From positions 40,087 through 104,086 of the forward strand of contig JAFVOR010000067.1 in assembly GCA_017505725.1 (NCBI GenBank): 64,000 nucleotides of DNA, in the 5' to 3' direction. Below, piece by piece: positions 34,234-43,205 of the stretch; the stretch's first letter is position 1; every line of letters begins with the position of its first letter. Under the pieces are notes generated by a model. The model ran no database searches. It was not told where the DNA came from and saw only the letters and a program-made list of their open reading frames with translations. Source of the DNA: Alistipes sp. (lineage in GTDB: Bacteria > Bacteroidota > Bacteroidia > Bacteroidales > Rikenellaceae). Made by a program: the position numbers and the translations under genes.

Positions 34234-35148
34234 ATGAAATTACTTGACCGCAATTCGTTGAAATATCTGACCATAGGCCCTCACGACGAGGAGTGGGGTA
34301 TGGTGGTGACAACGGTGGGTATGCAGTCTATCGAACCGAATGCCTCCTACCCTGCAATGCAGCACCCCGAGAGCTACGATTTTAAGCCGCAAAATGGGCG
34401 TGTGCTCGACGAATTTCAGATTGTCTACATCACCGAGGGTGGTGGCTTTTTCGAGTCGGAGTCGATACCTCGCAGGCGTATCGCGGCTGGTACGGTCATT
34501 ATGCTCTTTCCCAATGAGCAGCACTCTTATGCGCCCGATACTAAAGAGGGATGGAGTGAATTTTGGATTGGTTTCAAGGGTGAGATTGCCGAGCGTATCC
34601 TCTCGGCGGGATTCTTTTCGCCCAAGGAGGCTGTTATCGAGATTGGCTTGAGCAACTCGCTTATCGGACTCTATCGTGATGCTATCCGACTTGCGACCAA
34701 AGAGCGCATAGCGTGTCAGCAACTATTGTCGGGAGTTGTTACACATATGCTTGGGCATATATTATATAAGTATCGTAGTCTTGGTGAGGGCGCAAATTGT
34801 AGCGAGGATATCATCAATGAGGCGCGACAACTTATGCGAGAGCGTATCCACCACTCGCTCCACGCACAGGATATAGCCGAGGAGATGGGTGTGGGCTATT
34901 CGTGGTTTCGCCAGTCGTTCAAACGGGTTACGGGCATCTCGCCCACGCAGTATATGCTGCGCCTGCTGACAAGCCGAGCCAAGGAGCTGTTGATGTCGGA
35001 TAATAGCACCATTACCGAGATTGCCGATATGCTCGGCTTCGAAAGTGTAGGGCAGTTCTCAACCCTCTTTCGCAAGATCGAGGGAGTTACGCCGCGTCAA
35101 TTCCGTAACGAAAATCAGATGGCGTACGGCGGTCAGTTGATGCGTTAG
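34234..35148 (+). CDS. AraC family regulator of rhamnose catabolism
   Basis: Transcription factor with an N-terminal cupin-like sensor domain (residues about 50-115, including the AAGTVIMLFPNEQHSY turn) and a C-terminal double helix-turn-helix: HAQDIAEEMGVGYSWFRQSFK, then TITEIADMLGFESVGQFSTLFR with GVTPRQFR at the end. Total 304 residues. It is divergent to rhaBAD, the usual layout for a RhaR/RhaS-type activator; L-rhamnose as the ligand is inferred from context. A hairpin terminator shared with tRNA-Arg follows. Confidence 0.85.
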   Translation: MKLLDRNSLKYLTIGPHDEEWGMVVTTVGMQSIEPNASYPAMQHPESYDFKPQNGRVLDEFQIVYITEGGGFFESESIPRRRIAAGTVIMLFPNEQHSYAPDTKEGWSEFWIGFKGEIAERILSAGFFSPKEAVIEIGLSNSLIGLYRDAIRLATKERIACQQLLSGVVTHMLGHILYKYRSLGEGANCSEDIINEARQLMRERIHHSLHAQDIAEEMGVGYSWFRQSFKRVTGISPTQYMLRLLTSRAKELLMSDNSTITEIADMLGFESVGQFSTLFRKIEGVTPRQFRNENQMAYGGQLMR

Positions 35149-35163
35149 TGGTATACAAAACAA

Positions 35164-35190
35164 TAGCGGTAGTCCAATGGACTACCGCTT
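35164..35190. terminator. Bidirectional terminator between AraC gene and tRNA-Arg
   Basis: Perfect stem AGCGGTAGTCC/GGACTACCGCT with a 3-4 nt loop; a T-rich stretch follows on the minus strand. Confidence 0.8.
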
Positions 35191-35192
35191 CG

Positions 35193-35266
35193 TGACTCCG
35201 ACAGGATTCAAACCTGTAACCGCTTGATCCGTAGTCAAGTACTCTATTCAGTTGAGCTACGGAGCC
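35193..35266 (-). tRNA. tRNA-Arg (anticodon ACG)
   Basis: Minus strand. Acceptor GGCTCCG pairs with CGGAGTC (one G-T), discriminator A. D-arm AGCTCAACTGAATAGAGT. Anticodon stem CTTGA/TCAAG with loop CTACGGA gives ACG, read as ICG in bacteria. T-arm ACAGGTTTGAATCCTGT. CCA is not encoded. Confidence 0.93.
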
Positions 35267-35278
35267 TTATTGCGAGTG

Positions 35279-35310
35279 CAAATATAGAGGCTTTTTTTGA
35301 CTTGTGCAAA
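35279..35310 (-). promoter_or_regulatory. Promoter of tRNA-Arg
   Basis: Minus strand TTTG, 20-nt spacer, TATATTTG, followed by GCACTCGC as at the other tRNA promoters here. Confidence 0.78.
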
Positions 35311-35393
35311 TTATTTACGAAAAAATTTTAATAATTTTTTGTGTTTATTTTATATGTTGCTACACATCAGCCACTTATGCTAAGAAAAAAAAT

Positions 35394-35813
35394 CTACAAT
35401 TTTCGCATCACTCGGCGAAATAGAGCCAAAGGGTAGCGACGAACGGGTAGAAGCCATAGCCAAATCTTAGCAAAAAAGATGTGAAGCTTCGAGCAATCGA
35501 CAATACCATATATCTTGTCAAGAGTGACACGCTCGCCTCGTTTGATGTTTCCGTCACCAAAAAGGAGGACCTCATTAGTTCCAACCTTAATTATGCGATG
35601 CACTACGAAGGCGTGTCCCGCATCTGCCATCACCACATTGTATTTGCGGATGTCGCCCTCGCGGAGTGGACGCAAGGTGATGGTCGATCCGCTGCGGAAA
35701 AAAGGCAACATACTCTCGCCTTTGACCGCAATGCGCACGCACTTGCCCTCGAGCAACATATCGCGGGCAACAGAGAAGAGTTCGGTATTGGGTATGATTC
35801 GTGGCGAGGGCAT
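35394..35813 (-). CDS. S24/S26-type signal peptidase-like protein
   Basis: Small protease-like protein of 139 residues. The nucleophile box KGESMLPFFRSGSTI (Ser34) and, some 38 residues on, FVVHRIIKVG with His72 resemble the Ser/His type of S26 (SipW and eukaryotic signal peptidases) rather than the Ser/Lys type. FGDGN matches the later GDN motif. A hydrophobic amphipathic C-terminus (IFFAKIWLWLLPV) could attach it to the membrane. It is the third gene of a cassette with an HPrK-like kinase and an ABC exporter, 2 nt apart. A role in trimming an exported peptide is plausible but no substrate is visible. Confidence 0.7.
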   Translation of the reverse strand: MPSPRIIPNTELFSVARDMLLEGKCVRIAVKGESMLPFFRSGSTITLRPLREGDIRKYNVVMADAGHAFVVHRIIKVGTNEVLLFGDGNIKRGERVTLDKIYGIVDCSKLHIFFAKIWLWLLPVRRYPLALFRRVMRKL

Positions 35814-35815
35814 AC

Positions 35816-36694
35816 CTATTTTTTATATATTGTCGAGTAGGAGAGTTGAGCAGCCGCAGCATCAGGCAAGCACTCCAAGTGGTAGACAGGTGTGCAAGAG
35901 ATGATATCGGATACCGTCGAGCAGATGGCATCCTGCAACTGCGTATCGTAGGCAAATGCCGGCGGACACGATGGCAGAATTGCTCCGATAGCCATCAGCG
36001 CAGGCAGACGATAGATCTTGTTGTGCGGTGCTTGCGAGAGTCGCATAAAGGCACGCGCGGGCACACACTTGTTGACATAGCAGTTGGTCTTGCCACTCCA
36101 AGGTGAGCCGTAGATGATGCACTTGCCATCGATGATACGCACTATCGGACTATCGTCGTTGAGCAGGCGTGCCTCCTCGATATGTTGATGCCATAGGCGC
36201 GTGTGAGTGCTCTTGCCTGTGCCCGATTCGCCGAGACAGAGTACCGCCTCGTGATCCTTGACAATCACCGACGAGTGTATTGCTATAGCGCCCAGCGGAG
36301 CCATAATGAGGCCAAGCATAATCCATATTCCGAATCGCACCAGCGAAGGGTCTACCTCGTTGTACTTTCCGAGATTGCTCAGCACCTCATTCGAGCCATC
36401 CTCCTTGACGAGCAGGAAGGTGCGACCCTCCCTTTTCATCGAAAAGCGGTAGCCCGTAGCATAGCGTGCAAACTCGCCATAGGCGTACTCCTGCTCGAAG
36501 TCAAAGGCGTGAATAACCTTGGTTACGGGGTGCGTCTCATCGCTTATCGGTGCATCCATCTTGAGCAACATTGTAGGCTCGGCTGCTGCATCGGTTGTCA
36601 CCTCGAAGGGCGCAAAACCTCGCAAACCACACGCTGCAATATCGCTGTGAGGACCTTCGGTGCGAAGTAGGAAGTCGGCTATACGGTAATCCAT
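35816..36694 (-). CDS. HPr kinase-like P-loop protein
   Basis: Cytoplasmic protein of 292 residues related to HPr(Ser) kinase or ATP-type PEP carboxykinase folds. An N-terminal domain of about 125 residues is followed by a hydrophobic stretch, the Walker A loop GESGTGKST (155-163), LLNDDSPIVR (about 177-186), the position where HPrK keeps its Asp pair, and YGSPWSGKTNCY (195-206), a second conserved block. It lacks the HPrK N-terminal domain, and no HPr is nearby. Such kinases occur in RiPP and lasso peptide clusters and in uncharacterised Bacteroidota cassettes with PqqD-like and S24-like proteins. Substrate unknown. Confidence 0.68.
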   Translation of the reverse strand: MDYRIADFLLRTEGPHSDIAACGLRGFAPFEVTTDAAAEPTMLLKMDAPISDETHPVTKVIHAFDFEQEYAYGEFARYATGYRFSMKREGRTFLLVKEDGSNEVLSNLGKYNEVDPSLVRFGIWIMLGLIMAPLGAIAIHSSVIVKDHEAVLCLGESGTGKSTHTRLWHQHIEEARLLNDDSPIVRIIDGKCIIYGSPWSGKTNCYVNKCVPARAFMRLSQAPHNKIYRLPALMAIGAILPSCPPAFAYDTQLQDAICSTVSDIISCTPVYHLECLPDAAAAQLSYSTIYKK

Positions 36695-36696
36695 AT

Positions 36697-38403
36697 CTAT
36701 TTGTCGTTTTTATCGAGTGTTATGATGCGGTCGCAGTAGTCGAGCGAGCTCTCGCGGTGTGCCACAACCACAATGGTTAAATCTTTGTTCGATGACGAGA
36801 GATGCTCGATTGCACGATTGATGCTCTGCTCGGTTGCGCTGTCGAGCGACGAAGTAGCCTCGTCGAAGAAGAGTATGTCGGCCTGCTTGTAGAGTGCTCG
36901 GGCAATGCCGATGCGCTGGCGTTGACCGCCCGAGAGGAGTGCGCCACACTCGCCAATGCGGGTGTTGAGCCCCTTTGGTAGCGAAGCTACAAACTCCGAG
37001 AGCGATGCCGCCTCGACGACCGCCTCGATGCGTGCCATATCTATCTCGCCCTCGTCATAGCCAAAGGCTATATTCTCCACGATGGTGCTATCTGCCAGGA
37101 ATGTGCTTTGCGAGACATAACCAATGCGATTCTGCCAACTGCGGTAGCTCTCTGCGTCGAGCTCTTTGCCATCGACAAAGATGCTGCCCTCGGTTGGGGT
37201 GTAGAGTCCGAGCAGAAGGTTGAGCAGGGTGGTCTTGCCCACTCCCGACTCTCCGTTGATGCCCACCTTCTCGCCCTTGCTTATCGAGAGCGAAAGGTTG
37301 TGTAGGGTGTCCTTCTCGCTACCCTCGAAACGGAACGATAGGTTGCGTACCTCAATCTTGTCGTTAAAGCGAATTGTGTTGGTCTCACAATCGATATATA
37401 CATCGTCACTCACCTCGTTCTCGGCGAGTACATCCACAGTATATCGGTTGTAACGCAGTGCACTCCAAGCATTCATAATATTGCGTGCCGATGGCAAGAG
37501 ACGGAAACCTGCCACAGCAAATACACCGAAGAGGATCTTTATATCACCCGAGTTGAGCAGTGCGCCCAGGCAGAGCAGCAGAGCCATACCCACTGCCAGG
37601 CCGACCTCGGTGAGGTTTTGAGGCAGGGTGGCAATGGTGGCATTCTTGCGACCTACGGTGATGATGGTGTTGAGCTCCTTGTCGAAGCGCGAGAGCTGAT
37701 GCGGAAAGGCGTTGTTGATCTCGATGTCGGCAAAGCCTCGGAATGTCTCGATCACATCGCGGTACTTGCGACGCTGTGCCTCATTCTCCTCGGTGCCATA
37801 TTGGTCGAGTCTGTGGCGCATAAAGGTGAAGTAGAGCCACGCCACAGGCACAAAGACTCCCACAGCCAAGAGCGCTGCAAGAGGCGAGAATAGTGCAATG
37901 GAGGAGAATATCATCAGGAGTAGCATCACCTCGCTGGCGAGGGTTGCCAACGAGCGCAAGACACCCGTAATGAAGGTGTAGCAGACGACATTGACATTGC
38001 GCGAAAGTACAGCCGAGTTCTCACCCTTGATAAACTGCAAACCTCGCTTGAAGTAGCCCACGAAGAGTCGACGCGAGAGGTGGCGGTAGAGCGAGTAGAT
38101 GTAGTCGCGCTCCACGCGATAGAGCAGGATGTTTGCTACACTCTTTGCCACTATAAATATCACAACCGCCAGCGCCACAGCCACCACAAAATGGCTATCC
38201 GAAGCAAATCCCAACGAGTTGTAGATGTTGCTGAGAATAGGATTCGAGTGGAGGCCGTCACCATCGAGAATCAGGTAGAGCACGGGCAACAACGCCGCCA
38301 AACCTGCAAAGTTGAGCAACGCACGCACAAAGATTGTGAGTGCGACGCCTACGCCTTTAGCGCGAAATGGCTTGGGTATGATATTCCAAATCTTTGATTC
38401 CAT
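36697..38403 (-). CDS. ABC exporter (fused membrane and ATPase domains)
   Basis: Half-transporter of 568 residues. Six hydrophobic helices occupy residues about 15-300, then an ATPase domain: Walker A GESGVGKTT, Q-loop IGYVSQSTFLAD, signature LSGGQRQRIGIARAL, Walker B ILFFDEATSSLD, and H-loop VVVAHRESS. It would act as a dimer in the inner membrane. The cargo could be a peptide, lipid or sugar lipid; the two genes behind it (kinase-like, peptidase-like) favour a modified peptide, as inference only. A promoter lies only 4 nt ahead of the start codon. Confidence 0.85.
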   Translation of the reverse strand: MESKIWNIIPKPFRAKGVGVALTIFVRALLNFAGLAALLPVLYLILDGDGLHSNPILSNIYNSLGFASDSHFVVAVALAVVIFIVAKSVANILLYRVERDYIYSLYRHLSRRLFVGYFKRGLQFIKGENSAVLSRNVNVVCYTFITGVLRSLATLASEVMLLLMIFSSIALFSPLAALLAVGVFVPVAWLYFTFMRHRLDQYGTEENEAQRRKYRDVIETFRGFADIEINNAFPHQLSRFDKELNTIITVGRKNATIATLPQNLTEVGLAVGMALLLCLGALLNSGDIKILFGVFAVAGFRLLPSARNIMNAWSALRYNRYTVDVLAENEVSDDVYIDCETNTIRFNDKIEVRNLSFRFEGSEKDTLHNLSLSISKGEKVGINGESGVGKTTLLNLLLGLYTPTEGSIFVDGKELDAESYRSWQNRIGYVSQSTFLADSTIVENIAFGYDEGEIDMARIEAVVEAASLSEFVASLPKGLNTRIGECGALLSGGQRQRIGIARALYKQADILFFDEATSSLDSATEQSINRAIEHLSSSNKDLTIVVVAHRESSLDYCDRIITLDKNDK

Positions 38404-38407
38404 CCTA

Positions 38408-38438
38408 CAAATATAGCACTAAATTCGGCAATTTCAAA
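38408..38438 (-). promoter_or_regulatory. Promoter of the ABC-kinase-peptidase operon
   Basis: Minus strand TTTG, exact 19-nt spacer, TATATTTG. The -7 box ends 4 nt before the ATG, so the transcript would be leaderless or nearly so. The -33 element starts 8 nt after the stop of the helicase gene. Confidence 0.75.
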
Positions 38439-38446
38439 CTTGAGTC

Positions 38447-41400
38447 CTAAATTCGGACTATCTTACCTGCCGAGACATACCATACATATCCCTTGACCGA
38501 GGTGTAACCCATATTGTTGAGCATCTCCATATAGTGGCGAATCTGCACCTTGTGCGACTCTGCCTCTCGTCCGAACTTGTAGTCGACAACCACAGCCTCG
38601 TTGCCACGAATCATCACTCGGTCGGGGCGTTTTGTCTCGACTCCTCCCTCTGCATTGTTGTCTCGTTGTAGAATGGAGCGTTCGCAGTAGATGTGCTCCC
38701 AACTACCATCAAACCACTCTCCTGCCTCGGTCGCAGAGAGTGTCTCCTCGATTTGTGCACGCAACTCCGCTGCGTCGCTGTCGTTCAACTCGCCATTCTC
38801 GACCATCAGATCGAGCGAGTTTAGGATGTCGGCACTTGTACTTGCCTCCTCGAAGAGACGGTGCATACGAATACCGTTGCTGCGCGGCGTAAGTTCGGTA
38901 GCCTCGTCGGAGAAGTAGCGGGCCGAGGTGGTACGCAACTTGAGCGTCACGGGCGATACATCGTGTCGTTCGAGCACCTCACGGTGTTCCACTCGTTTGC
39001 TGCTCTCTTTCTTGACCTTCTCGGGCTCTGGCGCATCGAATGTGCCATACTCATAGAGGCGATAGTTCTTGTCTCCAACCGGATTAGCTTTACCCTTGAA
39101 TACGGTATTGAGAAGGCTGTCGATGCAGTCTATTATCTCGCTCGATTTCTCGACAAAGATGTGCAACTGCTCCTTGGCGCGCGTGGTGGCAACATAGAGC
39201 ATATTGATTGCATCCACACAAGTGTAGACCACTTCGCGGAAGTAGGCCTCGGCAAAGTAGGAGTCGCCTACATCTTTGTTGAACGATACGGGGAATATAC
39301 CTATGTCTTTGGTAACGCTATTTAACACAGGCTCGGCCCATATAATATTCTTGAGGAGTCCGTCGGGGCGAGGGCCCTTGATCCAAGTGCAGTCGGGCAT
39401 AATGATCACCTTGTTCTCCAAACCCTTCGACTTGTGTATGGTGAGAATCTCGATCGAACGCTCGCTGCGCTCGATTCTCACCGCAAGCTTTTCGCTCTTG
39501 TCACGCCACCACTTGTCGAATAACGACAGATCGGCAACCTTGCCTGTAGAGAAGCGCAGTATATGCTCCTGCAGAGCCAAGGTGTAGGCAGTCTGCCCCT
39601 TAAGCTCCTCGGCATAGCGGATAGATATCGCCTCGAAAGCGTCATCTGGCGACATCGAGCGTATCGAGTCGAGAAATTGATTCTCTTCGCTCGAGAGTGT
39701 GGTGCCTTTGCCCAGTCCCTGATGGTAGTGTCTGTAGATGATTAGCGACTCGTTGTCTTTGCGATTTATGGCCAGGCGCATCAAGGCTATAATCAACTTC
39801 ACCGCAGGCGACGAGGTGATGCTCAATGACTCCTCGGATGTCACCTCGAAACGCAACTCCTCAGGCAGGGTAGCACTGTAGGCGAGCAACTCCATAGCCA
39901 CCTTTTGTCCCACATCGTTCTTACGCACAAGGATGGTTATATCGCAAGGCTTGTAGCCCTTTTCGAGCACTTGGCGTATGCGCTCCAGATAGAGAGGTGT
40001 GCCTTCGTCATTGACCAAACAAGGACCGCTTTTTTTCTCCTCCTTTTCTTTCTTGCTCTTCTTGTCCTTTTCTTCTTTATCTATGTCGTTGGATAAGAGT
40101 ACCGATACATAGCCACAGTTGGTGCTATTGCGACAAGGATCTTGGCGATGCCCGTGGTAGGCTTTGGCGAGTGTGTCGTGGAGCTCTTTGTGGCACGCTT
40201 CCGAGATGCGATCACTAGCCAAGGCCTCGTCGATGCGTTTGTTCAGTGCTCCATTCTCCTGTTCAATTACTGCGTTGAATAGCCACTGGTTGAACTCGAC
40301 AATCTTAGGAAGACTGCGCCAGTTGCTCTTCAATGGGTCGCTGGTGCAGTCTGGCAACTCTTTTGCCACCTGTTCGCCCAAAATTTGCCAGTTGCCACCT
40401 CGCCAACGATAGATTGACTGCTTGACATCGCCCACAATCAGCACCGAGTTCTCCTCCGATTTGCTGATGGCGTTGAGTAGCAGAGGCAGGAAGTTGTTCC
40501 ACTCCTTGAGCGAGGTGTCCTGGAACTCGTCAATCATAAACTTGTCGAAGTAGTTGCCCACCCTCTCGTAGATGAATGGAGTGTCGGTGTCTTTGATGAA
40601 ATCGGCAAGGATATGCTTGGTGTCGGAGAGGAACATAGTGTTCTCCTTCTTGCTCTCCAAGGAGATCAAATCCTGCAGATCTTTCAAGAGTGCAAACGAG
40701 CGATAGTTGCGCTGAACAACTTTAAGCGTATTCTCCCAACTCTCCCTGTCCTGAATATGTTGCAGTATTTCGCGCAGAATAGCCTTCAACTTATCGACGC
40801 CCTCGGCTTTTCTCTCGCTCGATTTATTCTTATTGAACCACTCTTTCGTATCCATTTGGGAGTATTTTACCATCGTATCCAATTTTGTGGTAAATGGATT
40901 TGTTGGATTGAATGGTTTAAGATTATTAGACTTGACAGAACCCTCGAGATCATAAGTTGAAATAATCTCTGCCGCTTTGAGCTGCAATTGCTTTTTTGTC
41001 TCTTCAAATTCCGCTATAACGGTATTAACCTTTTCCTCCAGCGATTTGATAATTTTGCTCAGCTCCTCCTTCGACTTGCATTTTGCAATAATATCGCGAG
41101 CCGACTCGTTGAACAATTCGTCTGTGAGCGAGGTGATGACTTTGCGGAAGTCCCACCGCTTTCCCTGGTTCATTAGGTCCTCGGCAATGTCGGAGAACCA
41201 ATCGTGCAGCGAAGAGTCCTTGGCGATATTGGCGATGAGCGTGTCGACACTCTTTGCAAGCATAGGGGCTGTGTCGATCTCGGTTGTGAAGTTCATATCG
41301 ATGTTCAGCTCCCTCACAAAAGCTCGCAGAATGCGCTGAAAGAAGGTGTCGTTGGTCAGTACCGTAAAGTGTGAGTAGTCGTGCAGAATATTCGATCGCA

Positions 41401-41722
41401 CGATGAGTGCGCGCCTGCGCAACTCCTCTTCGCTGAGCGAGGTCTTCTCCATCAATTTGTCGAGATGGTCGCTCTTCTCTCCCGAAGCGAGTATGTGTAT
41501 CTCCTTCAGTATTCGGCTCTTCATCTCCTCGGTGGCCTTGTTTGTGAAGGTTACTGCGAGAATGCGTTTGTAGAATTTATCGTCGAAATATGGTGTGCCA
41601 TCCTCCCTGAAGCGGTTGCGTAGCACATCGTAGATATACTCTTGTGCTATGCGGAATGTCTTGCCCGATCCGGCACTTGCTGGAACGATAACTGCACTAC
41701 TTGCTCTCTGCTGTTGACTCAT
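38447..41722 (-). CDS. AddA/RecB-like UvrD-family helicase-nuclease
   Basis: DNA repair enzyme for double-strand breaks: superfamily 1A helicase fused to a RecB-type nuclease, 1091 residues from MSQQQRASS. Walker A ASAGSGKT is at residues 15-22; other helicase motifs include LAVTFTNKATEEMKSR, DEFQDTSLKEW, GDVKQSIYRWRGG and the late motifs LTIHKSKGLE and YVATTRAKEQL. The C-terminal nuclease has EAVVVDYKFG (the DxK of PD-(D/E)xK) about 45 residues from the end. A longer frame adds 17 residues of no family likeness. Its usual partner AddB is not in the window. Confidence 0.87.
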   Translation of the reverse strand: MSQQQRASSAVIVPASAGSGKTFRIAQEYIYDVLRNRFREDGTPYFDDKFYKRILAVTFTNKATEEMKSRILKEIHILASGEKSDHLDKLMEKTSLSEEELRRRALIVRSNILHDYSHFTVLTNDTFFQRILRAFVRELNIDMNFTTEIDTAPMLAKSVDTLIANIAKDSSLHDWFSDIAEDLMNQGKRWDFRKVITSLTDELFNESARDIIAKCKSKEELSKIIKSLEEKVNTVIAEFEETKKQLQLKAAEIISTYDLEGSVKSNNLKPFNPTNPFTTKLDTMVKYSQMDTKEWFNKNKSSERKAEGVDKLKAILREILQHIQDRESWENTLKVVQRNYRSFALLKDLQDLISLESKKENTMFLSDTKHILADFIKDTDTPFIYERVGNYFDKFMIDEFQDTSLKEWNNFLPLLLNAISKSEENSVLIVGDVKQSIYRWRGGNWQILGEQVAKELPDCTSDPLKSNWRSLPKIVEFNQWLFNAVIEQENGALNKRIDEALASDRISEACHKELHDTLAKAYHGHRQDPCRNSTNCGYVSVLLSNDIDKEEKDKKSKKEKEEKKSGPCLVNDEGTPLYLERIRQVLEKGYKPCDITILVRKNDVGQKVAMELLAYSATLPEELRFEVTSEESLSITSSPAVKLIIALMRLAINRKDNESLIIYRHYHQGLGKGTTLSSEENQFLDSIRSMSPDDAFEAISIRYAEELKGQTAYTLALQEHILRFSTGKVADLSLFDKWWRDKSEKLAVRIERSERSIEILTIHKSKGLENKVIIMPDCTWIKGPRPDGLLKNIIWAEPVLNSVTKDIGIFPVSFNKDVGDSYFAEAYFREVVYTCVDAINMLYVATTRAKEQLHIFVEKSSEIIDCIDSLLNTVFKGKANPVGDKNYRLYEYGTFDAPEPEKVKKESSKRVEHREVLERHDVSPVTLKLRTTSARYFSDEATELTPRSNGIRMHRLFEEASTSADILNSLDLMVENGELNDSDAAELRAQIEETLSATEAGEWFDGSWEHIYCERSILQRDNNAEGGVETKRPDRVMIRGNEAVVVDYKFGREAESHKVQIRHYMEMLNNMGYTSVKGYVWYVSAGKIVRI

Positions 41723-41825
41723 TTGGACCAAATTTTTCGTAAAGTTAGCAAATAAAGATGAAAAAATTGGCAAATAGCGAAAAAAGTTGTAACTTGCGTC
41801 TCAATTGTTTTTAGATACATTGATT

Positions 41826-42560
41826 ATGAGACGACTAATAGTTGCACTTATATTATTAACGATGTGTGGGGTAGGCTCGGCACAACAAGCTCAGACGGGT
41901 GCTCCGACCATCACAGAGCAGGTGATGTCGCTCCCCAAGACCGACTGGTTGATGTCGTTCAAAGATGTAAAGGTCGATGCCCCTGTAAATGTCATATTCA
42001 AGAAGGTTGCCTCCGACGAGGAGGTGCGTATCACATACGACACCAAGGGCGATTTAACCTCAAAATTCAAGTTCGAGGTCGACAGAAAAGGCACTCTCTA
42101 CATAACCGAGAAGAGCGATCCCAAGCGTGTGACTGTGACCGATGTTACCATCTACTATAACACGCTCAACTCTGTCAAGATCTCGCACGCCAAAGCCGAA
42201 TTTGAGGAGACCATCAATACCAAACTCTTCGATATCGCAGTCTCAGGTGGTGCTATTGTCTCGCTCGGGGTCAATACGCTCGACACTGCAGTAGAGTGTA
42301 CAGGCACAAGCCGACTCACATTGACCGGCTCGACCAAGTACCTCACAATGCGAGTGTCAACAGCCAAGGTTGATTGCAGCCAACTCAAAACTATCTCGAC
42401 CACCGTGGAGTGCTCTCACGGCTCGGAGGTGCGTATTGTTGTTTCGGAGCGACTCGAGGCGACCGCTTCAACAGGTGCCAAACTCCTGTATAAGGGTTAT
42501 CCGGCCATTCTCCGCAACCACAATGTGGCGTTTGGCGGCGATGTGATAAATATCAACTAA
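41826..42560 (+). CDS. Exported GIN-domain (DUF2807) protein
   Basis: Secreted or periplasmic protein, 244 residues, with a signal peptide (MRRLIVALILLTMCGVGSAQ). A body of regular beta strands follows, with the head GIN-domain pattern: VDAPVNVIFKK, YDTKGDLTSKFKFEVD, LYITEK, then repeating turns such as VSGGAIVSLGVN, CTGTSRLTLTGS and HGSEVRIVVSE that suggest a right-handed beta helix. An upstream TTG in frame is less likely than this ATG, which starts the signal peptide. Function of the family is unknown. Convergent with mscL across a perfect palindrome. Confidence 0.8.
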   Translation: MRRLIVALILLTMCGVGSAQQAQTGAPTITEQVMSLPKTDWLMSFKDVKVDAPVNVIFKKVASDEEVRITYDTKGDLTSKFKFEVDRKGTLYITEKSDPKRVTVTDVTIYYNTLNSVKISHAKAEFEETINTKLFDIAVSGGAIVSLGVNTLDTAVECTGTSRLTLTGSTKYLTMRVSTAKVDCSQLKTISTTVECSHGSEVRIVVSERLEATASTGAKLLYKGYPAILRNHNVAFGGDVININ

Positions 42561-42574
42561 AAACGGCTTTTCCG

Positions 42575-42620
42575 ACAAAGAGCGAGTGTGCCCAAAATTT
42601 TGGGCACACTCGCTCTTTGT
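42575..42620. terminator. Perfect 46-nt palindrome between convergent genes
   Basis: Two 23-nt arms, ACAAAGAGCGAGTGTGCCC plus AAAA on the left and its exact complement on the right, with no unpaired centre. It sits between the GIN-protein and mscL stops and probably ends both transcripts, although there is no long T-tract outside the stem. Confidence 0.75.
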
Positions 42621-42649
42621 GCAATGTGTTGTGTGATTGTGCTGTAGTT

Positions 42650-43120
42650 CTACTTCTTCTCCTTCAAGAGGTCGCGAATCTCTGCCAGGAGGAGCTCCTC
42701 TTTCGATGGCTCTGGCTCTGGTGCAGGTGCTGGCTCTGGAGCGGGAGCTGGTGCCTCCTCCTCTTTCTTCTTGAGGTCAGAGAGCTTGTTCATCAACTTC
42801 ACGAGCAAGAATACGCAGAGCGCGAGAATAGTGAAGTCAACAATCTGCTGGATGAATGCGCCATAGTTCCAATAAACAGGCTCCGATGGTGTTGCACCTT
42901 CGCTCACTGCCGATACGGCTGCATCCTTCAACGAGGCGAGGTTGACCTTCAACTCCTTGAAATCGACATTGCCCATAAGCATACCGATAGGAGGCATAAG
43001 AATGTCGTTGACCAACGATGTGACAATCTTACCAAATGCGCCACCGATGATAACACCGACTGCCATATCCATCACATTACCCTTGAGGGCAAATGCCTTA
43101 AATTCCTTCAAAAATCCCAT
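42650..43120 (-). CDS. mscL: Large-conductance mechanosensitive channel
   Basis: Pentameric inner-membrane pore that opens under hypo-osmotic shock. The N-terminus [27 protein letters not shown] holds the amphipathic S1 helix and pore helix TM1; [14 protein letters not shown] ends TM1, and [19 protein letters not shown] is TM2. At 156 residues it is some 20 longer than E. coli MscL because of a Pro/Ala/Glu-rich linker ([17 protein letters not shown]) between TM2 and the C-terminal helix bundle ([15 protein letters not shown]). Confidence 0.95.
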   Translation of the reverse strand: MGFLKEFKAFALKGNVMDMAVGVIIGGAFGKIVTSLVNDILMPPIGMLMGNVDFKELKVNLASLKDAAVSAVSEGATPSEPVYWNYGAFIQQIVDFTILALCVFLLVKLMNKLSDLKKKEEEAPAPAPEPAPAPEPEPSKEELLLAEIRDLLKEKK

Positions 43121-43163
43121 AATAATCTAAGTTTAAGGTTTTATACATATATTAATATTAGAA

Positions 43164-43193
43164 GGCAGTGACAACCTCGATGGGGTCACTGCC
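43164..43193 (-). terminator. Hairpin after the carboxylase gene
   Basis: Stem GGCAGTGAC/GTCACTGCC with a 12-nt apex, downstream of the biotin-dependent carboxylase gene on the minus strand. The following T content is modest. Confidence 0.6.
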
Positions 43194-43205
43194 CTCAAAA
43201 AATCT

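Noticed and set aside
35394-38403. Lasso peptide biosynthesis cluster
   Set aside because: No asparagine synthetase-like cyclase, no transglutaminase-like protease and no precursor gene were found; only kinase and exporter types are shared.
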